DNA of 51,218 nucleotides from an uncultured Clostridia bacterium (GCA_944350085.1 CALVNY010000002.1:1-51218), one strand, 5' to 3'. Shown: positions 7,186-19,373, counted from the stretch's first letter. Program-made: numbers and translations. The notes: generated by a model not told the origin, from the letters alone.

Positions 7186-8091
7186 ATGCAAAAAAGTTTA
7201 TTTAATCAAATACCAGACAAATTAGATGAAATGGTGTGGGCTTATAGAAAAGTTTTAGATTTGGAAGAAAAGATTAGGGAAGAAGAAAAATATCCAAACA
7301 AATTATTGTTATTAACAGAAGCAAAAAGAAATGTAAGAATTTTAAAACAAGTTAATTTGTGGGCAGACACAAATTTAAAAGACAAACAAAATGCCTTTCA
7401 TAGAAATTATGTTTCAGTAAACTATCAATATAGGGTTTATATGCAAATTATTTTTAAACAAGCAGTTAAAAATAATAATAATCTTTTTGCAAAAGCGATG
7501 TTTCAAGGCATAAACAAATGTATGGATTTTAATGGAAAAGATTTTTTGTCTGTAACACCCATTAATTATTCGATTATATGCAAAAACAAAGATTTTTTTG
7601 ATTATTTAATAAATAAATCAAAACAGCACTTTGGCTTAACGCTAAATTTTGAAAATGACAAGTATGAAGAAAAATCTGCTCTTTTTAATTGTAGAACTCA
7701 ACTTTACAACAATTTTAAATTTCAAACATCTCCACTATTTACTGCATTAAGTTTATTTGATAAAAATAACAATAATTGCAATTTTGCCGATTTTGTTTTG
7801 CCACTAATTGAAAATGGTGGGGTAGATTTGCCAAAAATATTGTATTTAAATGTTCCTAATATGAAAAATGTTATTGATTTTGTGAATGAATATAGGAATT
7901 GTGTTAAAGATGGTTTTGAAAATTCAAAATATAGTGATATTAAAAAAATTTATCCTGCAATTTCAAAACAACCAAATTTAAGCTTTAGTTTGGCTTATGG
8001 AATTAAAATTGAACCATTTTGTCCAAATAATTATGAACCAGAATTTGATTTTAACAATTACAATTCTTGCCAACTAATTGATTGTGAATAG
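7186..8091 (+). CDS. Unrecognised protein with possible ankyrin-like repeats
   Basis: 301 aa from ATG 7186, which is preferred because AAAGGTG (7174-7180) lies 5 nt upstream. An in-frame ATG at 7168 would be almost at the transcription start. There is no signal peptide or membrane segment. The N-terminal ~70 residues are helical and charged. Two central segments have the rhythm of ankyrin repeats: SVTPINYSIICKNKDFFDYL, and later SPLFTALSLFD followed by FVLPLIENGGVD. The protein is rich in Asn, Lys and Phe. It has its own promoter and terminator, so it is a single-gene unit. The ankyrin reading is an inference from pattern; no function can be assigned. Confidence 0.7.
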   Translation: MQKSLFNQIPDKLDEMVWAYRKVLDLEEKIREEEKYPNKLLLLTEAKRNVRILKQVNLWADTNLKDKQNAFHRNYVSVNYQYRVYMQIIFKQAVKNNNNLFAKAMFQGINKCMDFNGKDFLSVTPINYSIICKNKDFFDYLINKSKQHFGLTLNFENDKYEEKSALFNCRTQLYNNFKFQTSPLFTALSLFDKNNNNCNFADFVLPLIENGGVDLPKILYLNVPNMKNVIDFVNEYRNCVKDGFENSKYSDIKKIYPAISKQPNLSFSLAYGIKIEPFCPNNYEPEFDFNNYNSCQLIDCE

Positions 8092-8121
8092 AAGACATAA
8101 CAGTAATGTTGTGTCTTTTTT
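8092..8121 (+). terminator. Rho-independent terminator
   Basis: AAGACATAAC / GTTGTGTCTT hairpin with a run of six T, just after the stop codon at 8089-8091. Confidence 0.8.
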
Positions 8122-8640
8122 GTTATATTAAGGAAATTAGTTGTTTAAATTTTTGTATAATTTATTATTGTAAAAACTTTTAACATAAACAATAAATAAT
8201 TTTTTTTATTATACTGTTTAATTTGATGTGAATAATTATAATGATAATTATTATATAATATATAATTAATATATATATATAACATATAATCAGTCAAATT
8301 AAAATAATATAAAAAGTAAAATATAAATACCAAAATAAATAATATAAAAAAATTTAAATATAAAATAATTTTAATTTCAAATTTAATTTTTAGTTGTTGG
8401 GGTATAAATTTATATATGTTTTTTAAGTTTGAAAGGTAAATATATTTTATAAAAATTATTTTTTTAATGTTTTTAACAATAAAAATTAAAAATTTAAAAG
8501 AATTTTTGAGTAAAATTTTTAATTTTTTTTATACTTTTTGAGTAAATTTTTGTTAAAAAATATGTTTTTTTAGAAACACACGGAAGGGTGGTTTTGAAAA
8601 ATAAAAAAAAGTTAAAAAAAATAAAAAAAATTTTAAAAAA
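8122..8640. other. AT-rich intergenic region before the rRNA promoter
   Basis: About 520 bp with no credible gene: no open frame with a ribosome binding site, no tRNA-like fold that I can see, and no 16S rRNA sequence. It contains a near-direct repeat (TTTTTGAGTAAAATTTTT around 8504-8522 and TTTTTGAGTAAATTTTTG around 8535-8552) and a short GC-richer island at about 8575-8594 (core CACGGAAGGGTGG) that stands out from the A/T background. It probably contributes A/T-rich upstream (UP-element-like) DNA to the rRNA promoter. Confidence 0.6.
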
Positions 8641-8644
8641 AGTG

Positions 8645-8673
8645 TTGACACGGCATATTTATAGTGTTAAACT
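8645..8673 (+). promoter_or_regulatory. Strong sigma-A promoter of the 23S-5S unit
   Basis: A perfect TTGACA (8645-8650), 17-nt spacer, and TAAACT (8668-8673), preceded by a long run of A/T tracts like an UP element. It lies ~237 nt before the 23S rRNA. Confidence 0.8.
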
Positions 8674-8910
8674 AACGTTGCAATCTTAAAAATGAGATTT
8701 GCAAAAAGTACATTGACAACTGCATAATTTAGTAAAGTAGAGTAAATATACCAATGATATATTTAACGATATAAAAGTAATTTTTATAGTTAAGTCTATT
8801 AAAGGTAATACGAATCACATAAACAATTTTGTTAATATGATTCAATCGATAAGTCTAATATAGAGTATCTAAGAGAGAGAATAAAAGTAAAAAGGAATCG
8901 ACGAAAATAC
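8674..8910 (+). promoter_or_regulatory. rRNA leader with hairpins and boxA-like motif
   Basis: The leader holds an imperfect hairpin (TTGCAATCT ... AGATTTGCAA, about 8678-8704). A segment at about 8709-8726 (ACATTGACAACTGCATA) resembles the boxA-region sequence normally found in the 16S-23S spacer of Firmicutes. A second hairpin (GAATC...GATTC) lies at about 8811-8844. The A-rich stretch just before the 23S (about 8879-8900) is partly complementary to the T-rich stretch after it (about 11880-11902), consistent with a 23S processing stalk. The stalk and boxA assignments are inference. Confidence 0.5.
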
Positions 8911-11844
<2,934 letters not shown>

Positions 11845-11956
11845 TCAAATTTTGATGATTATAAATCGTAAATTAAGTTTGATTTCTTTATTTTATTTTG
11901 GTTTACTTATTTTATTAAAATTATGTAGTTGTGAGTGTACTTGAAACATTCAACCA

Positions 11957-12075
11957 TTACTGGTGATTTTAGCAAAGGAGACACACCTGTTCTCATACCG
12001 AACACAGAAGTTAAGACCTTTAGCGCCGAAAATACTTGCTTGGAAACGAGCCGGGAACATAGGTCATTGCCAGTT
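11957..12075 (+). rRNA. 5S ribosomal RNA
   Basis: About 118 nt. The conserved core CATACCGAACACAGAAGTTAAG (11995-12016) continues into TTTAGCGCCGA (12020-12030). The terminal stem pairs ACTGGTGA (11959-11966) with TCATTGCCAGT (12064-12074). It lies 112 bp after the 23S and before a strong terminator, so the unit is 23S-5S. The sequence is divergent from the Bacillus type outside the core. Confidence 0.93.
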
Positions 12076-12083
12076 TTCCAATT

Positions 12084-12112
12084 AAGAGAAGTTGCAAAAC
12101 TTCTCTTTTTTT
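12084..12112 (+). terminator. Terminator of the 23S-5S unit
   Basis: A 10-bp perfect stem AAGAGAAGTT / AACTTCTCTT with a GCAA tetraloop and a T run. Confidence 0.9.
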
Positions 12113-12117
12113 GTTTT

Positions 12118-12790
12118 TAATTATTTGTATTATTAATATTATTATTAATGTAAATCTTATTTATGAATAATAAATTTATAATTTATTAATATTTAATTTG
12201 TAGTTTAATTTATAATTTAATTTATTATTTATTTATTATTTATTATTTATTATTTATTATTTATTATTTATTTGTTATTTGTTATTTATTATTTAATTTA
12301 ATTCAATTTAATTTAATTTATTTGTTATTTATTATTAATTTATTAATTAATTTATTAATTTGTTTATTTGTTTGCATATTTGTTTGTTAGTTTGTTTACA
12401 ATTTAATACTTGCATTTTAGATTTTTGATTTTTTAATAAAATTTTAACAATTTATTAAAAATATAAAATCAAACATTAATATTTTATAATTTTAATTTTT
12501 TAAGATAATTTCAATATAATTAATTATAACCAATTATTGCAACTTAAAATTATTTAATAATTAATTTTAAATTAATAATAAATTACATTAAAAAAGTTTA
12601 TATAATTGTTGCTATATAAAAATTTCAAATTAATATAGAATATTACTTTAAAATATGTTATAATATTATATATGGGGAAAATAACTAAAATTTAGTGTTT
12701 TTTACATATTAAAAATTAATGTATTTTTTTAACAAATAATTATAAAAAACTTTTTAAATTCTTTGATTTTACTTGATTTTTTTAAAATTT
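12118..12790. repeat. Low-complexity A/T intergenic tract with heptamer repeats
   Basis: About 670 bp with no gene that I can support. Around 12224-12300 the top strand is a run of a 7-bp unit (TTTATTA) repeated about six times, with variants. This is followed by AATTTAATT-type repeats (about 12290-12320) and TTTGTTTG-type repeats (about 12360-12400). The tract is strongly strand-biased (T-rich top strand, very few C or G). It separates the rRNA unit from the promoter of the large surface protein. Confidence 0.7.
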
Positions 12791-12796
12791 TCACTA

Positions 12797-12825
12797 TTGA
12801 CATAAACAATCAATTAATATATAAT
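12797..12825 (+). promoter_or_regulatory. Perfect-consensus sigma-A promoter
   Basis: TTGACA (12797-12802), exactly 17 nt, TATAAT (12820-12825). Transcription would start near 12832, which rules out the in-frame TTG at 12830 as the start of the next gene. Confidence 0.9.
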
Positions 12826-12865
12826 ATATTTGTTAAATATATATATTAAAAGGAAGGTAAAAATT

Positions 12866-15800
12866 ATGAAAAAATTCCTTACAATATTATTAGTATTAAT
12901 AGTAACTGTTGCTTTGGGCTTTACAATATTTTATATAGTTAGAGACAATGAAGAGATTTATTTATCTACTTCAACTCTTTATGTTTCCCAAGGTGACACT
13001 TTTGATATTGATATCAACTTTAAAAATAAAAAATCTTACACTAGTTACGAAGTTATAGTTGATAAAAGTTCAATTGTTCAATATAACGAAAGTGAAGAAA
13101 ACTTTACAGCAGTTGGTGGTGGTTATACAAAAGTTCTATTTAGAACTTCAAACGTTAATTATCGTAACTTAGACTGTGTAGTTTATGTTGGTGATGGTTT
13201 GTCAAAATCCACTCCATTTTACATATCAACTGCTGAACAACTAGCACAAATTGGTAAAGTTGATGAAAATGGCGAATGTAAATATCCACTTAATGCTTAT
13301 TATGCACTAAGAGACAACATTGTACTTTCTGATTTGGCAACCACAAATTTAGGTTATTGGGAACCTATTGGTTACAATCCAGAAACAGGTGAAAGCGAGG
13401 AATTTACTGGATACCTTGATGGTAGAGGATATAGCATTATTAACTTAAACTTAGATAAAAATGCATTTAACACAGAAGTTGATAATAACCAATTACAATT
13501 AACAAAACAAACATATGTTGATGCTGGATTATTTGCAAAACTAGGTTTAAATGCTGAAGTTAAAAATATTAAATTCGAAAATGCAAGCATCACTGGTGAA
13601 TATAATACAGCAGGTATAGTTGCTGGTATATCAAATGGTGCTAAAATTGAAAGAATTGAAGTTAAAAATGCAACTCTTGATTTAAATAACACACTTGTTG
13701 CAGGAACAATAGTTGGTAAAATGCAATCACAACTTGTTAATAAACTTTACACAACTGCAACTGTTGATAGAGCAAGTGCTTCTGTTACATTGCTTTCTCC
13801 ATCAAAAGTTTTTGGTGGATTAGTTGGTGAAAATGTAGGTGGTTATGTAATTTATTCTTATGCTGTAGGAAATGCTGAATTATATAACAACTATGCTGAA
13901 AATTTAATTTATGGTGGCATTGTTGGTAAAAACATTGTTGCAGTAAATTCAGTTGATGCATCAGAAGTAAAAATGGGTGCACATGTAAAAGATTGTTACA
14001 CCAGCATTACATTATCATACGCAATTCCTGAAGATGGTGGAAACAATGTTAATAAAATTGTTGCTGGTATGATTATTGGCTTAAACAAAACAGACGAAAC
14101 AACAAAAGATTATGCTGGTGAGCAAACAACTGTTTATTCAAATAAAATTGTTGGTAACTATTATAATAGTGACATAAGTCGTATTATAGTTGGAGATTCA
14201 ACAACAACATATCAAGGTGTTGGTAAATATGTAAATTATGCTGATGGAAATATTTCTTATTCTGACAAAGAATATGAAGTTCAAGGAAAAACTGCAACTG
14301 AGTTAACAAAAGTTGAAACATTCAAAAGCCATATTGATGGCAATAACATAATTTTGTGGAAATTTGGCACAGTTTGGATTGAAACTTATGGTCAAATGCC
14401 AATACTTGATTATTCAGAACAGGCTGTTTCACCTGATTTGTATACTGTAAGTGACGGAATTACTGTAAAAACTGAAGATGAATTTTTGGATAAATTAGAA
14501 AATTATGACCAAACACAACCTATTGTAATTGGCAGTGATTTAGATTTTACAGGTAGAATTTGGAATGTTCTTGGAACAGAAGAAAATCCATTTAATGCAA
14601 AAATTTATGCTGATTACAAAGAAGATGCTTATGGCAATAAAGTTTATTATAGATTAAAAAATATAACAACATCTAATGCGTACAACAATAACCATGTTGA
14701 TTTTGCATCATTATTTGGTTATTTAGGTAAAGATGCAGAATTGCATAATGTAATATTGGAAAATGCTTCATTTGTTAACGGTACTCACTCTGCTGGATTT
14801 GCTTATAAAAATGAAGGTTTAATTGAAGACTGTGTAATTATGAATAGCACCATCAAAGGAAAAGTTAATGCAGCAGGTATTGCAGTTATAAATGATGGAA
14901 CTATTACAAAATATTCAAATAGAGTAATTCATGATTCTAACGAATTAAGCATTATTGGAGCAGGTGTAGTAGTAAACAATACAAACATAAGTGTTTCAAT
15001 TACTGAAAACAATGAAACCGTTTTATCAGGCGATGTTAAAGCAAGTGGTATTGCTTGTGTAAACAATGGTAGCATTAAAGGTGCAGTTGTAATGGGCTCA
15101 ACAAGTGATTATGCTATTAAAGTTGTTTCAACAGGAACAAGTGCAAGTGCAACACTTGCCGGAATTGCTGGTGAAAATAATGGAAGCATTGAAGACTCAA
15201 ATATAAGTTTTGTTAAAGACAGTGATGGTATTAGAGCAGAAGGTAATTTTTATGCTCTTGTAGGTGGAATTTCTGCTGTTAATAGAGGCTCAATTAATAG
15301 TTCTTATGTTAGTGCAAACATTGTTGCTTCAACAACTAATGACAGAGTAATGGTTGCAGGGCTTGTAGTAGATTTACTTGAAAATGGAAATATTAACACT
15401 TCTGGTTACTATGGAAACGGCAAGAGAATTGAAGGCTACACTGCAGGTGGTATTGCTGGAATTTTAAATCAATCAGCAAAAAGGAAAATTGGTTTAAATG
15501 GTTGGGATGCTTTCTGGGGAAGTGCTAAACTTTCAACCACAAAAGAAGAAATGGGAAATGGTGTTTTACAATGCTTTGTTTCTGGAAACACTGTAATTAA
15601 AGGAAATAGAGTTGCGGGGCTTGTTGTTGACATTACAAATGGTGCAGTTTTAGACAGTTATGTTGGAACAGGTGTAACTCTTACAGGAATTAGCAGTTCA
15701 AGTCAAGTTGCAAACTTTGCATTAACTGTTGCTTGCAATGCTAGAAATTCAGAAAATGGAAAATTTGCTACAGGTATTATTGCATATTGTTATTCTGATG

Positions 15801-16177
15801 CTTCATTTAACAATCCTGGCGTAAGTTATGGTGTAAGTGGAGACAACATTTTGGAAACTCCTGCTGGCTCATATGATAAAAAATCATGTGGATTTGGTGT
15901 AAGTTTAATTGTTTCTAAATCAAAAACTTCTGGAACAAAATTCTTTGATGAAGGCTGGCCAATTTATAACTGGTTTAAAGATGGTCAAGGAAACTGCAAA
16001 ACAAGTGATAGTGATATGTACACAACAAATGGTAATGACAACAAGTTTAGAGGTTTTGGTTTTGCAACAGACATTTGGACTTTTGATTACACACAATTAA
16101 ATAGTGCTAAATCAGGTAAGGTTGGCCCAACTTTGGCAAATGCAATTATTGACACAACTTTACTTTTAGTTGACTAA
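12866..16177 (+). CDS. Large surface protein with GLUG-type beta-helix repeats
   Basis: 1103 aa from ATG 12866 (AGGAAGG at 12851-12857). Residues 1-24 form a signal anchor. About 31-110 look like a Big2/Ig-like domain (STSTLYVSQGDTFDIDI). From about 118 two large units begin with the 'ordered region' pattern: YISTAEQLAQIG ... GYLDGRGYSIINLNLD, and near 545 KTEDEFLDKLENYD followed by WNVLGTEENPF. Each continues into many GLUG-like repeats of about 22-30 residues (GGLVGENVGGYV, AGIAGENNGSIED, GGISAVNRGSINSS, AGLVVDITNGA). The fold is expected to be a long right-handed beta-helix displayed outside the cell. No LPXTG or SLH anchor is seen, so the N-terminal segment may be the anchor. It is probably an adhesin; the ligand is unknown. 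A very strong promoter suggests high expression. Confidence 0.85.
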   Translation: MKKFLTILLVLIVTVALGFTIFYIVRDNEEIYLSTSTLYVSQGDTFDIDINFKNKKSYTSYEVIVDKSSIVQYNESEENFTAVGGGYTKVLFRTSNVNYRNLDCVVYVGDGLSKSTPFYISTAEQLAQIGKVDENGECKYPLNAYYALRDNIVLSDLATTNLGYWEPIGYNPETGESEEFTGYLDGRGYSIINLNLDKNAFNTEVDNNQLQLTKQTYVDAGLFAKLGLNAEVKNIKFENASITGEYNTAGIVAGISNGAKIERIEVKNATLDLNNTLVAGTIVGKMQSQLVNKLYTTATVDRASASVTLLSPSKVFGGLVGENVGGYVIYSYAVGNAELYNNYAENLIYGGIVGKNIVAVNSVDASEVKMGAHVKDCYTSITLSYAIPEDGGNNVNKIVAGMIIGLNKTDETTKDYAGEQTTVYSNKIVGNYYNSDISRIIVGDSTTTYQGVGKYVNYADGNISYSDKEYEVQGKTATELTKVETFKSHIDGNNIILWKFGTVWIETYGQMPILDYSEQAVSPDLYTVSDGITVKTEDEFLDKLENYDQTQPIVIGSDLDFTGRIWNVLGTEENPFNAKIYADYKEDAYGNKVYYRLKNITTSNAYNNNHVDFASLFGYLGKDAELHNVILENASFVNGTHSAGFAYKNEGLIEDCVIMNSTIKGKVNAAGIAVINDGTITKYSNRVIHDSNELSIIGAGVVVNNTNISVSITENNETVLSGDVKASGIACVNNGSIKGAVVMGSTSDYAIKVVSTGTSASATLAGIAGENNGSIEDSNISFVKDSDGIRAEGNFYALVGGISAVNRGSINSSYVSANIVASTTNDRVMVAGLVVDLLENGNINTSGYYGNGKRIEGYTAGGIAGILNQSAKRKIGLNGWDAFWGSAKLSTTKEEMGNGVLQCFVSGNTVIKGNRVAGLVVDITNGAVLDSYVGTGVTLTGISSSSQVANFALTVACNARNSENGKFATGIIAYCYSDASFNNPGVSYGVSGDNILETPAGSYDKKSCGFGVSLIVSKSKTSGTKFFDEGWPIYNWFKDGQGNCKTSDSDMYTTNGNDNKFRGFGFATDIWTFDYTQLNSAKSGKVGPTLANAIIDTTLLLVD

Positions 16178-16180
16178 ATA

Positions 16181-16218
16181 AAAAAAGAAACGCTAAGTAA
16201 TTATGCGTTTCTTTTTTT
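16181..16218 (+). terminator. Rho-independent terminator
   Basis: AAAAAAGAAACGC / GCGTTTCTTTTTT hairpin with a long T run, 4 bp after the surface-protein stop codon. Confidence 0.9.
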
Positions 16219-16399
16219 TGTTGTTTTAATTGAAGACAAAAAAAATAATAATAAGAATAACATAACACAATATATTTTACATATGCTGTGTATTCAATAT
16301 ATAAAATATAAAAATATGTTTTTTACATATAATTTAATAAATATTATAAATTTATTTATTTGTTTGTAAAATATGTTATTTCAGTTTGTAAATAAAATA

Positions 16400-16426
16400 A
16401 AAACAAGGTCAGTTCAACCTTGTTTT
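16400..16426 (-). terminator. Terminator of spoVG
   Basis: A 10-bp perfect stem AAAACAAGGT / ACCTTGTTTT 3' of the minus-strand spoVG, followed on that strand by a T-rich run. The A/T flanks would also let it stop transcription from the left. Confidence 0.8.
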
Positions 16427-16465
16427 ATTTATGTTTTATTAAGTTTTTAATTATTTAAGATTTAA

Positions 16466-16735
16466 TTATGCTTCTTTTTTTGTTTCTTCTTCGTAAGCTT
16501 TCAAAACTGCTGCACTAACACTTTCTCTTGTTTCGGTGTTTAGTGGATGAGCAACATCTTTGTATTGACCATCTGGAGTTTTTCTTGAAGGCATAGAAAC
16601 AAATACGCCTTTATCGCCTTCTAAAACTTTAATATCGTGAATAACAAAACATTCATCAATAGTGATAGATGCAACGGCTTTAAGTTTGCTATCTTCTTTT
16701 TTAATTAATCTTACTCTTACATCTGAAATATTCAA
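16466..16735 (-). CDS. spoVG: Regulator SpoVG
   Basis: 89 aa. SpoVG is a small nucleic-acid-binding regulator linked to sporulation septum control and to many post-transcriptional effects in Firmicutes. The family core is clear: NISDVRVRLI at the N-terminus, ASITIDECFVIHDIKVLEG, the basic VSMPSRKTPDGQYKDVAHPL segment, then TETRESVSAAVLKAY. The start codon is TTG (16735-16733), preceded by GAGG 9 nt upstream; no ATG gives a better N-terminus. It has its own promoter and terminator and is divergent from murC. Confidence 0.96.
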   Translation of the reverse strand: MNISDVRVRLIKKEDSKLKAVASITIDECFVIHDIKVLEGDKGVFVSMPSRKTPDGQYKDVAHPLNTETRESVSAAVLKAYEEETKKEA

Positions 16736-16767
16736 TTTAGTATACCTCGCTTAAATTTCTTACTCAC

Positions 16768-16796
16768 ATTTTATCATTATCTAATAAAATATACAA
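16768..16796 (-). promoter_or_regulatory. Promoter of spoVG
   Basis: On the minus strand: TTGTAT (16796-16791), 17-nt spacer, TAAAAT (16773-16768) preceded by TGA, making an extended -10. Confidence 0.65.
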
Positions 16797-16826
16797 CTTT
16801 TTTAAGCAGTTTTCATATAAATTTAT

Positions 16827-18176
16827 ATGGAAAATTACAATTTTTTAAATAAAAAACATATTCATTTTATTGGAATATGTGGCGTGAGCATGAGTTCACT
16901 TGCCATGCTAACAAAAAGTTTTAACATTGAAGTGTCTGGTTCTGACCAAAATTTTGATGTAATTGTACATAAATTAAGAAAAAATAATATAAAAGTTTTT
17001 ATTGGACATAATGCTAATCATATTACAGACGATTGTGATATGGTTGTTTTTTCGGGTGCTATAAAGGAAGATAATGTTGAATATCAAGTTGCAAAAGAAA
17101 AAAATATACCACTAGTTGAGCGTTCTATATTTTTGGGTGAAATGTGTAAATTGTTTAAAAATGTTGTTGCAATAGGTGGAACGCATGGAAAAACCACAAC
17201 AACTGCAATGGTTTGTAATATTTTTGAATTTGCTAAATTAAATCCAACAATGCATTTAGGAGGAATTAGCAACAATTTTAATAGTAATATAAAAGTGGGT
17301 GGTAAAGATTATTTTATTACTGAAGCGTGTGAATATAGGAATAGTTTTAAATATATTTTTAGTGATGCGTGTGTTGTAACTTCTACTGACCCTGACCATT
17401 TAGATAGTTACAAAAGTTCAAATGATTTAAAGGAAGCATATCAAACATTTGCTAAACATTCAAATTTTGTTGTACTAACTCAAAATGCTAAAAACATAAA
17501 CTTAAAAAATAATTATATAGTTGTTGGTAACAATGAAAATTGTGGACTTTGTGCAAAAAATTTAAAATGTGATAGTTATGGGCATTACAGTTTTGATGCG
17601 TGGTTAGATAAAAAATATTTGGCAAATTTTAAGTTAAATGTTGTTGGGGAATTTAATGTTTATAATGCACTTTGTGCAATAGCTATAGCACTTTATTATA
17701 ATATTTCAATCACAACAATTTACGATGCATTAAAAGATTTTAGTGGAGTTAAAAGGAGAAATGAAAAAATAGGCTTAATTAAAGACGTACCAATAATATG
17801 CGACTATGCTCATCATCCTACTGAAATTGAGAAAACTATAATTGCAAATAAAAAAATATATAAAAATATTTTATGCGTTTTTCAACCACACACATATTCT
17901 AGAACTAAAAATTTTATGCCTCATTTTATAAGTGCATTTAAAGGAGTAAATAAATTAATTTTATATAAAACTTATCCTGCCAGAGAAGAAAAAATAAAAG
18001 GTGGAGATGCAAAAGATTTGTTCAAATTGGTTAAAATTAAATCTGACAAAAAATTTTATGCTGAAAATAAGTATCAATTAAAAAATTTAGTTTATAGTAA
18101 TTTGGAAAACATTGATTGCATTTTAGTTTTAGGGGCTGGAAATATTTATAATATTGCAAAAAATGTTTTTAAATAG
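16827..18176 (+). CDS. murC: UDP-N-acetylmuramate--L-alanine ligase MurC
   Basis: 449 aa, normal length. It adds the first amino acid (L-Ala) to UDP-MurNAc in cytoplasmic peptidoglycan synthesis. Visible motifs are the N-terminal Rossmann loop FIGICGVSMSSLA (14-26), the ATP-binding GGTHGKTTTT (117-126), TEACEYRNSF, the central-domain GEFNVYNALCA, and CDYAHHPTEI with FQPHTYSRT in the C-terminal domain. The N-terminal loop reads GICGVSMS where GxGGxxMS is more usual. There is no clear ribosome binding site. A TATAAA box at 16816-16821 is only 5 nt from the ATG, so translation may be leaderless or nearly so. It stands alone, away from other mur genes. Confidence 0.95.
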   Translation: MENYNFLNKKHIHFIGICGVSMSSLAMLTKSFNIEVSGSDQNFDVIVHKLRKNNIKVFIGHNANHITDDCDMVVFSGAIKEDNVEYQVAKEKNIPLVERSIFLGEMCKLFKNVVAIGGTHGKTTTTAMVCNIFEFAKLNPTMHLGGISNNFNSNIKVGGKDYFITEACEYRNSFKYIFSDACVVTSTDPDHLDSYKSSNDLKEAYQTFAKHSNFVVLTQNAKNINLKNNYIVVGNNENCGLCAKNLKCDSYGHYSFDAWLDKKYLANFKLNVVGEFNVYNALCAIAIALYYNISITTIYDALKDFSGVKRRNEKIGLIKDVPIICDYAHHPTEIEKTIIANKKIYKNILCVFQPHTYSRTKNFMPHFISAFKGVNKLILYKTYPAREEKIKGGDAKDLFKLVKIKSDKKFYAENKYQLKNLVYSNLENIDCILVLGAGNIYNIAKNVFK

Positions 18177-18198
18177 TTTTAAAAAATAATAAAAGGTG

Positions 18199-18227
18199 TT
18201 GACTATTGCTTATTAATCTTATATAAT
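18199..18227 (+). promoter_or_regulatory. Sigma-A promoter of rpmE
   Basis: TTGACT (18199-18204), 17-nt spacer, TATAAT (18222-18227), followed by a ~25-nt leader with GAGGTG. Confidence 0.85.
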
Positions 18228-18258
18228 ATTTAAGCATAATATTTTTGAGGTGAAAGCA

Positions 18259-18465
18259 ATGAAGAAAGATACTCATCCTAATTATCATGAAGTTAAAGTT
18301 GTATGTGCTTGTGGCAATGAATTTACAACTCGTTCAACCATTAATGGCGACACAATAAAACTTGATATTTGTAGCAAATGTCACCCTTTATTTACAGGTA
18401 AACAAAAACTTGTAGACACTGCTGGTAGAGTAGAAAAGTTTAAACAAAAATACAACTTAAATTAG
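18259..18465 (+). CDS. rpmE: Ribosomal protein bL31 (zinc-binding form)
   Basis: 68 aa from ATG 18259, chosen over the in-frame GTG at 18250 because that GTG is part of the GAGGTG ribosome binding site. It is a component of the large-subunit central protuberance that bridges to the small subunit. The sequence starts [14 protein letters not shown] as in the family and carries the zinc ligands Cys16, Cys18, Cys38 and Cys41, so it is the C+ form made when zinc is available. It is followed by a terminator. Confidence 0.97.
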   Translation: MKKDTHPNYHEVKVVCACGNEFTTRSTINGDTIKLDICSKCHPLFTGKQKLVDTAGRVEKFKQKYNLN

Positions 18466-18482
18466 TATTTTATATCAAAAAT

Positions 18483-18514
18483 ATAGGCAATATTTTAGTT
18501 ATTGCCTATTTTTT
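18483..18514 (+). terminator. Terminator of rpmE
   Basis: A 10-bp stem ATAGGCAATA / TATTGCCTAT with a 7-nt loop and six T. It ends 11 nt before the prmC start, so prmC needs read-through or a nearby promoter. Confidence 0.85.
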
Positions 18515-18525
18515 GTGAGTGGGTT

Positions 18526-19371
18526 ATGAAAGTTATAAATATTAATCAATGTTATTTGTATTTAAACAAAAAATTTAATAAAAAAGGACTAGAATTAAGC
18601 AAACACGATTTTTATACAATGGTTTCACATTTGCTTAATGTGTCTTTTTTAAACGCAAAAATGGTTACATTAATTAATGGAAATGTTTTTAACAAATTAA
18701 AAAAATATTCCAAAAAATTAATTACAGGAATGCCTATTCAATATGTTTTAAATAGTGCAAATTTTTGTGGCTTTGATATGTATGTAGATTCATCTGTTTT
18801 GATTCCAAGGTTTGATAGTGAGGCTTTAATTCCCATTATTGTTAAAGAAGTTTTGGATAATGATAATGTGTTAGATTTATGCTCGGGTTCTGGGGCTCTT
18901 GGGATTGCAACTGTTAAATTGGCAGAAGAACAAAATAAATTTTTAAATTTAACTTGTGCAGATATAAGTGAAAAGGCTCTTAATATTTCAAAGAAAAATT
19001 GTTATAAAAATTATGTTAATGCAAAATTTGTATTAAGTGACTTATTTGACAAAATTGATGAAAAGTTTGATGTAATTATTTGTAATCCACCTTATGTAAA
19101 AAATAGTGAATATGAAGGGCTTGACAAAATGGTTAAGGATTTTGAACCAAAACTTGCGTTAGTTTCGGGAGATAGTGGGCTTGAATTTTACGAAAAAATA
19201 ATCCCACAACTTAAAGACCATTTAACATATAGAGGCAAAATTTATTTTGAATATGGATTGCATCAAGAAAACGACATAAAAAAATTATTGATTAAAGATT
19301 TTAGATGTATTAAAATTATAAAAGATAATAGTGGCAATAATAGATTTATTAGTGCCGTAAAAAGGGATTAA
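18526..19371 (+). CDS. prmC: Release factor glutamine methyltransferase PrmC (HemK)
   Basis: 281 aa from ATG 18526; the longer frame from TTG 18502 lies within the rpmE terminator. It methylates the Gln of the GGQ motif in RF1/RF2 using S-adenosylmethionine. Visible are the N-terminal helical domain (1-85), [11 protein letters not shown] (91-101; most homologues have Pro-Glu-Thr), the SAM loop [13 protein letters not shown] (116-128), and the catalytic NPPY (187-190). The gene is followed by prfA, its substrate, with a 2-nt gap, the standard prmC/prfA pairing (order reversed relative to E. coli). Confidence 0.95.
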   Translation: MKVININQCYLYLNKKFNKKGLELSKHDFYTMVSHLLNVSFLNAKMVTLINGNVFNKLKKYSKKLITGMPIQYVLNSANFCGFDMYVDSSVLIPRFDSEALIPIIVKEVLDNDNVLDLCSGSGALGIATVKLAEEQNKFLNLTCADISEKALNISKKNCYKNYVNAKFVLSDLFDKIDEKFDVIICNPPYVKNSEYEGLDKMVKDFEPKLALVSGDSGLEFYEKIIPQLKDHLTYRGKIYFEYGLHQENDIKKLLIKDFRCIKIIKDNSGNNRFISAVKRD

Positions 19372-19373
19372 TT

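Noticed and set aside
8145-8333. A 62-aa minus-strand frame rich in Tyr, Ile and Asn
   Set aside because: It is translated A/T-rich intergenic DNA with no ribosome binding site and no protein-like pattern.
8674-8910. A tRNA gene in the rRNA leader
   Set aside because: I could not find a cloverleaf, a GTTCRA T-loop or a CCA-type acceptor stem.
12118-12790. The A/T repeats as a CRISPR array or replication origin
   Set aside because: Repeat units are 7 bp without unique spacers, and no DnaA-box cluster is visible.
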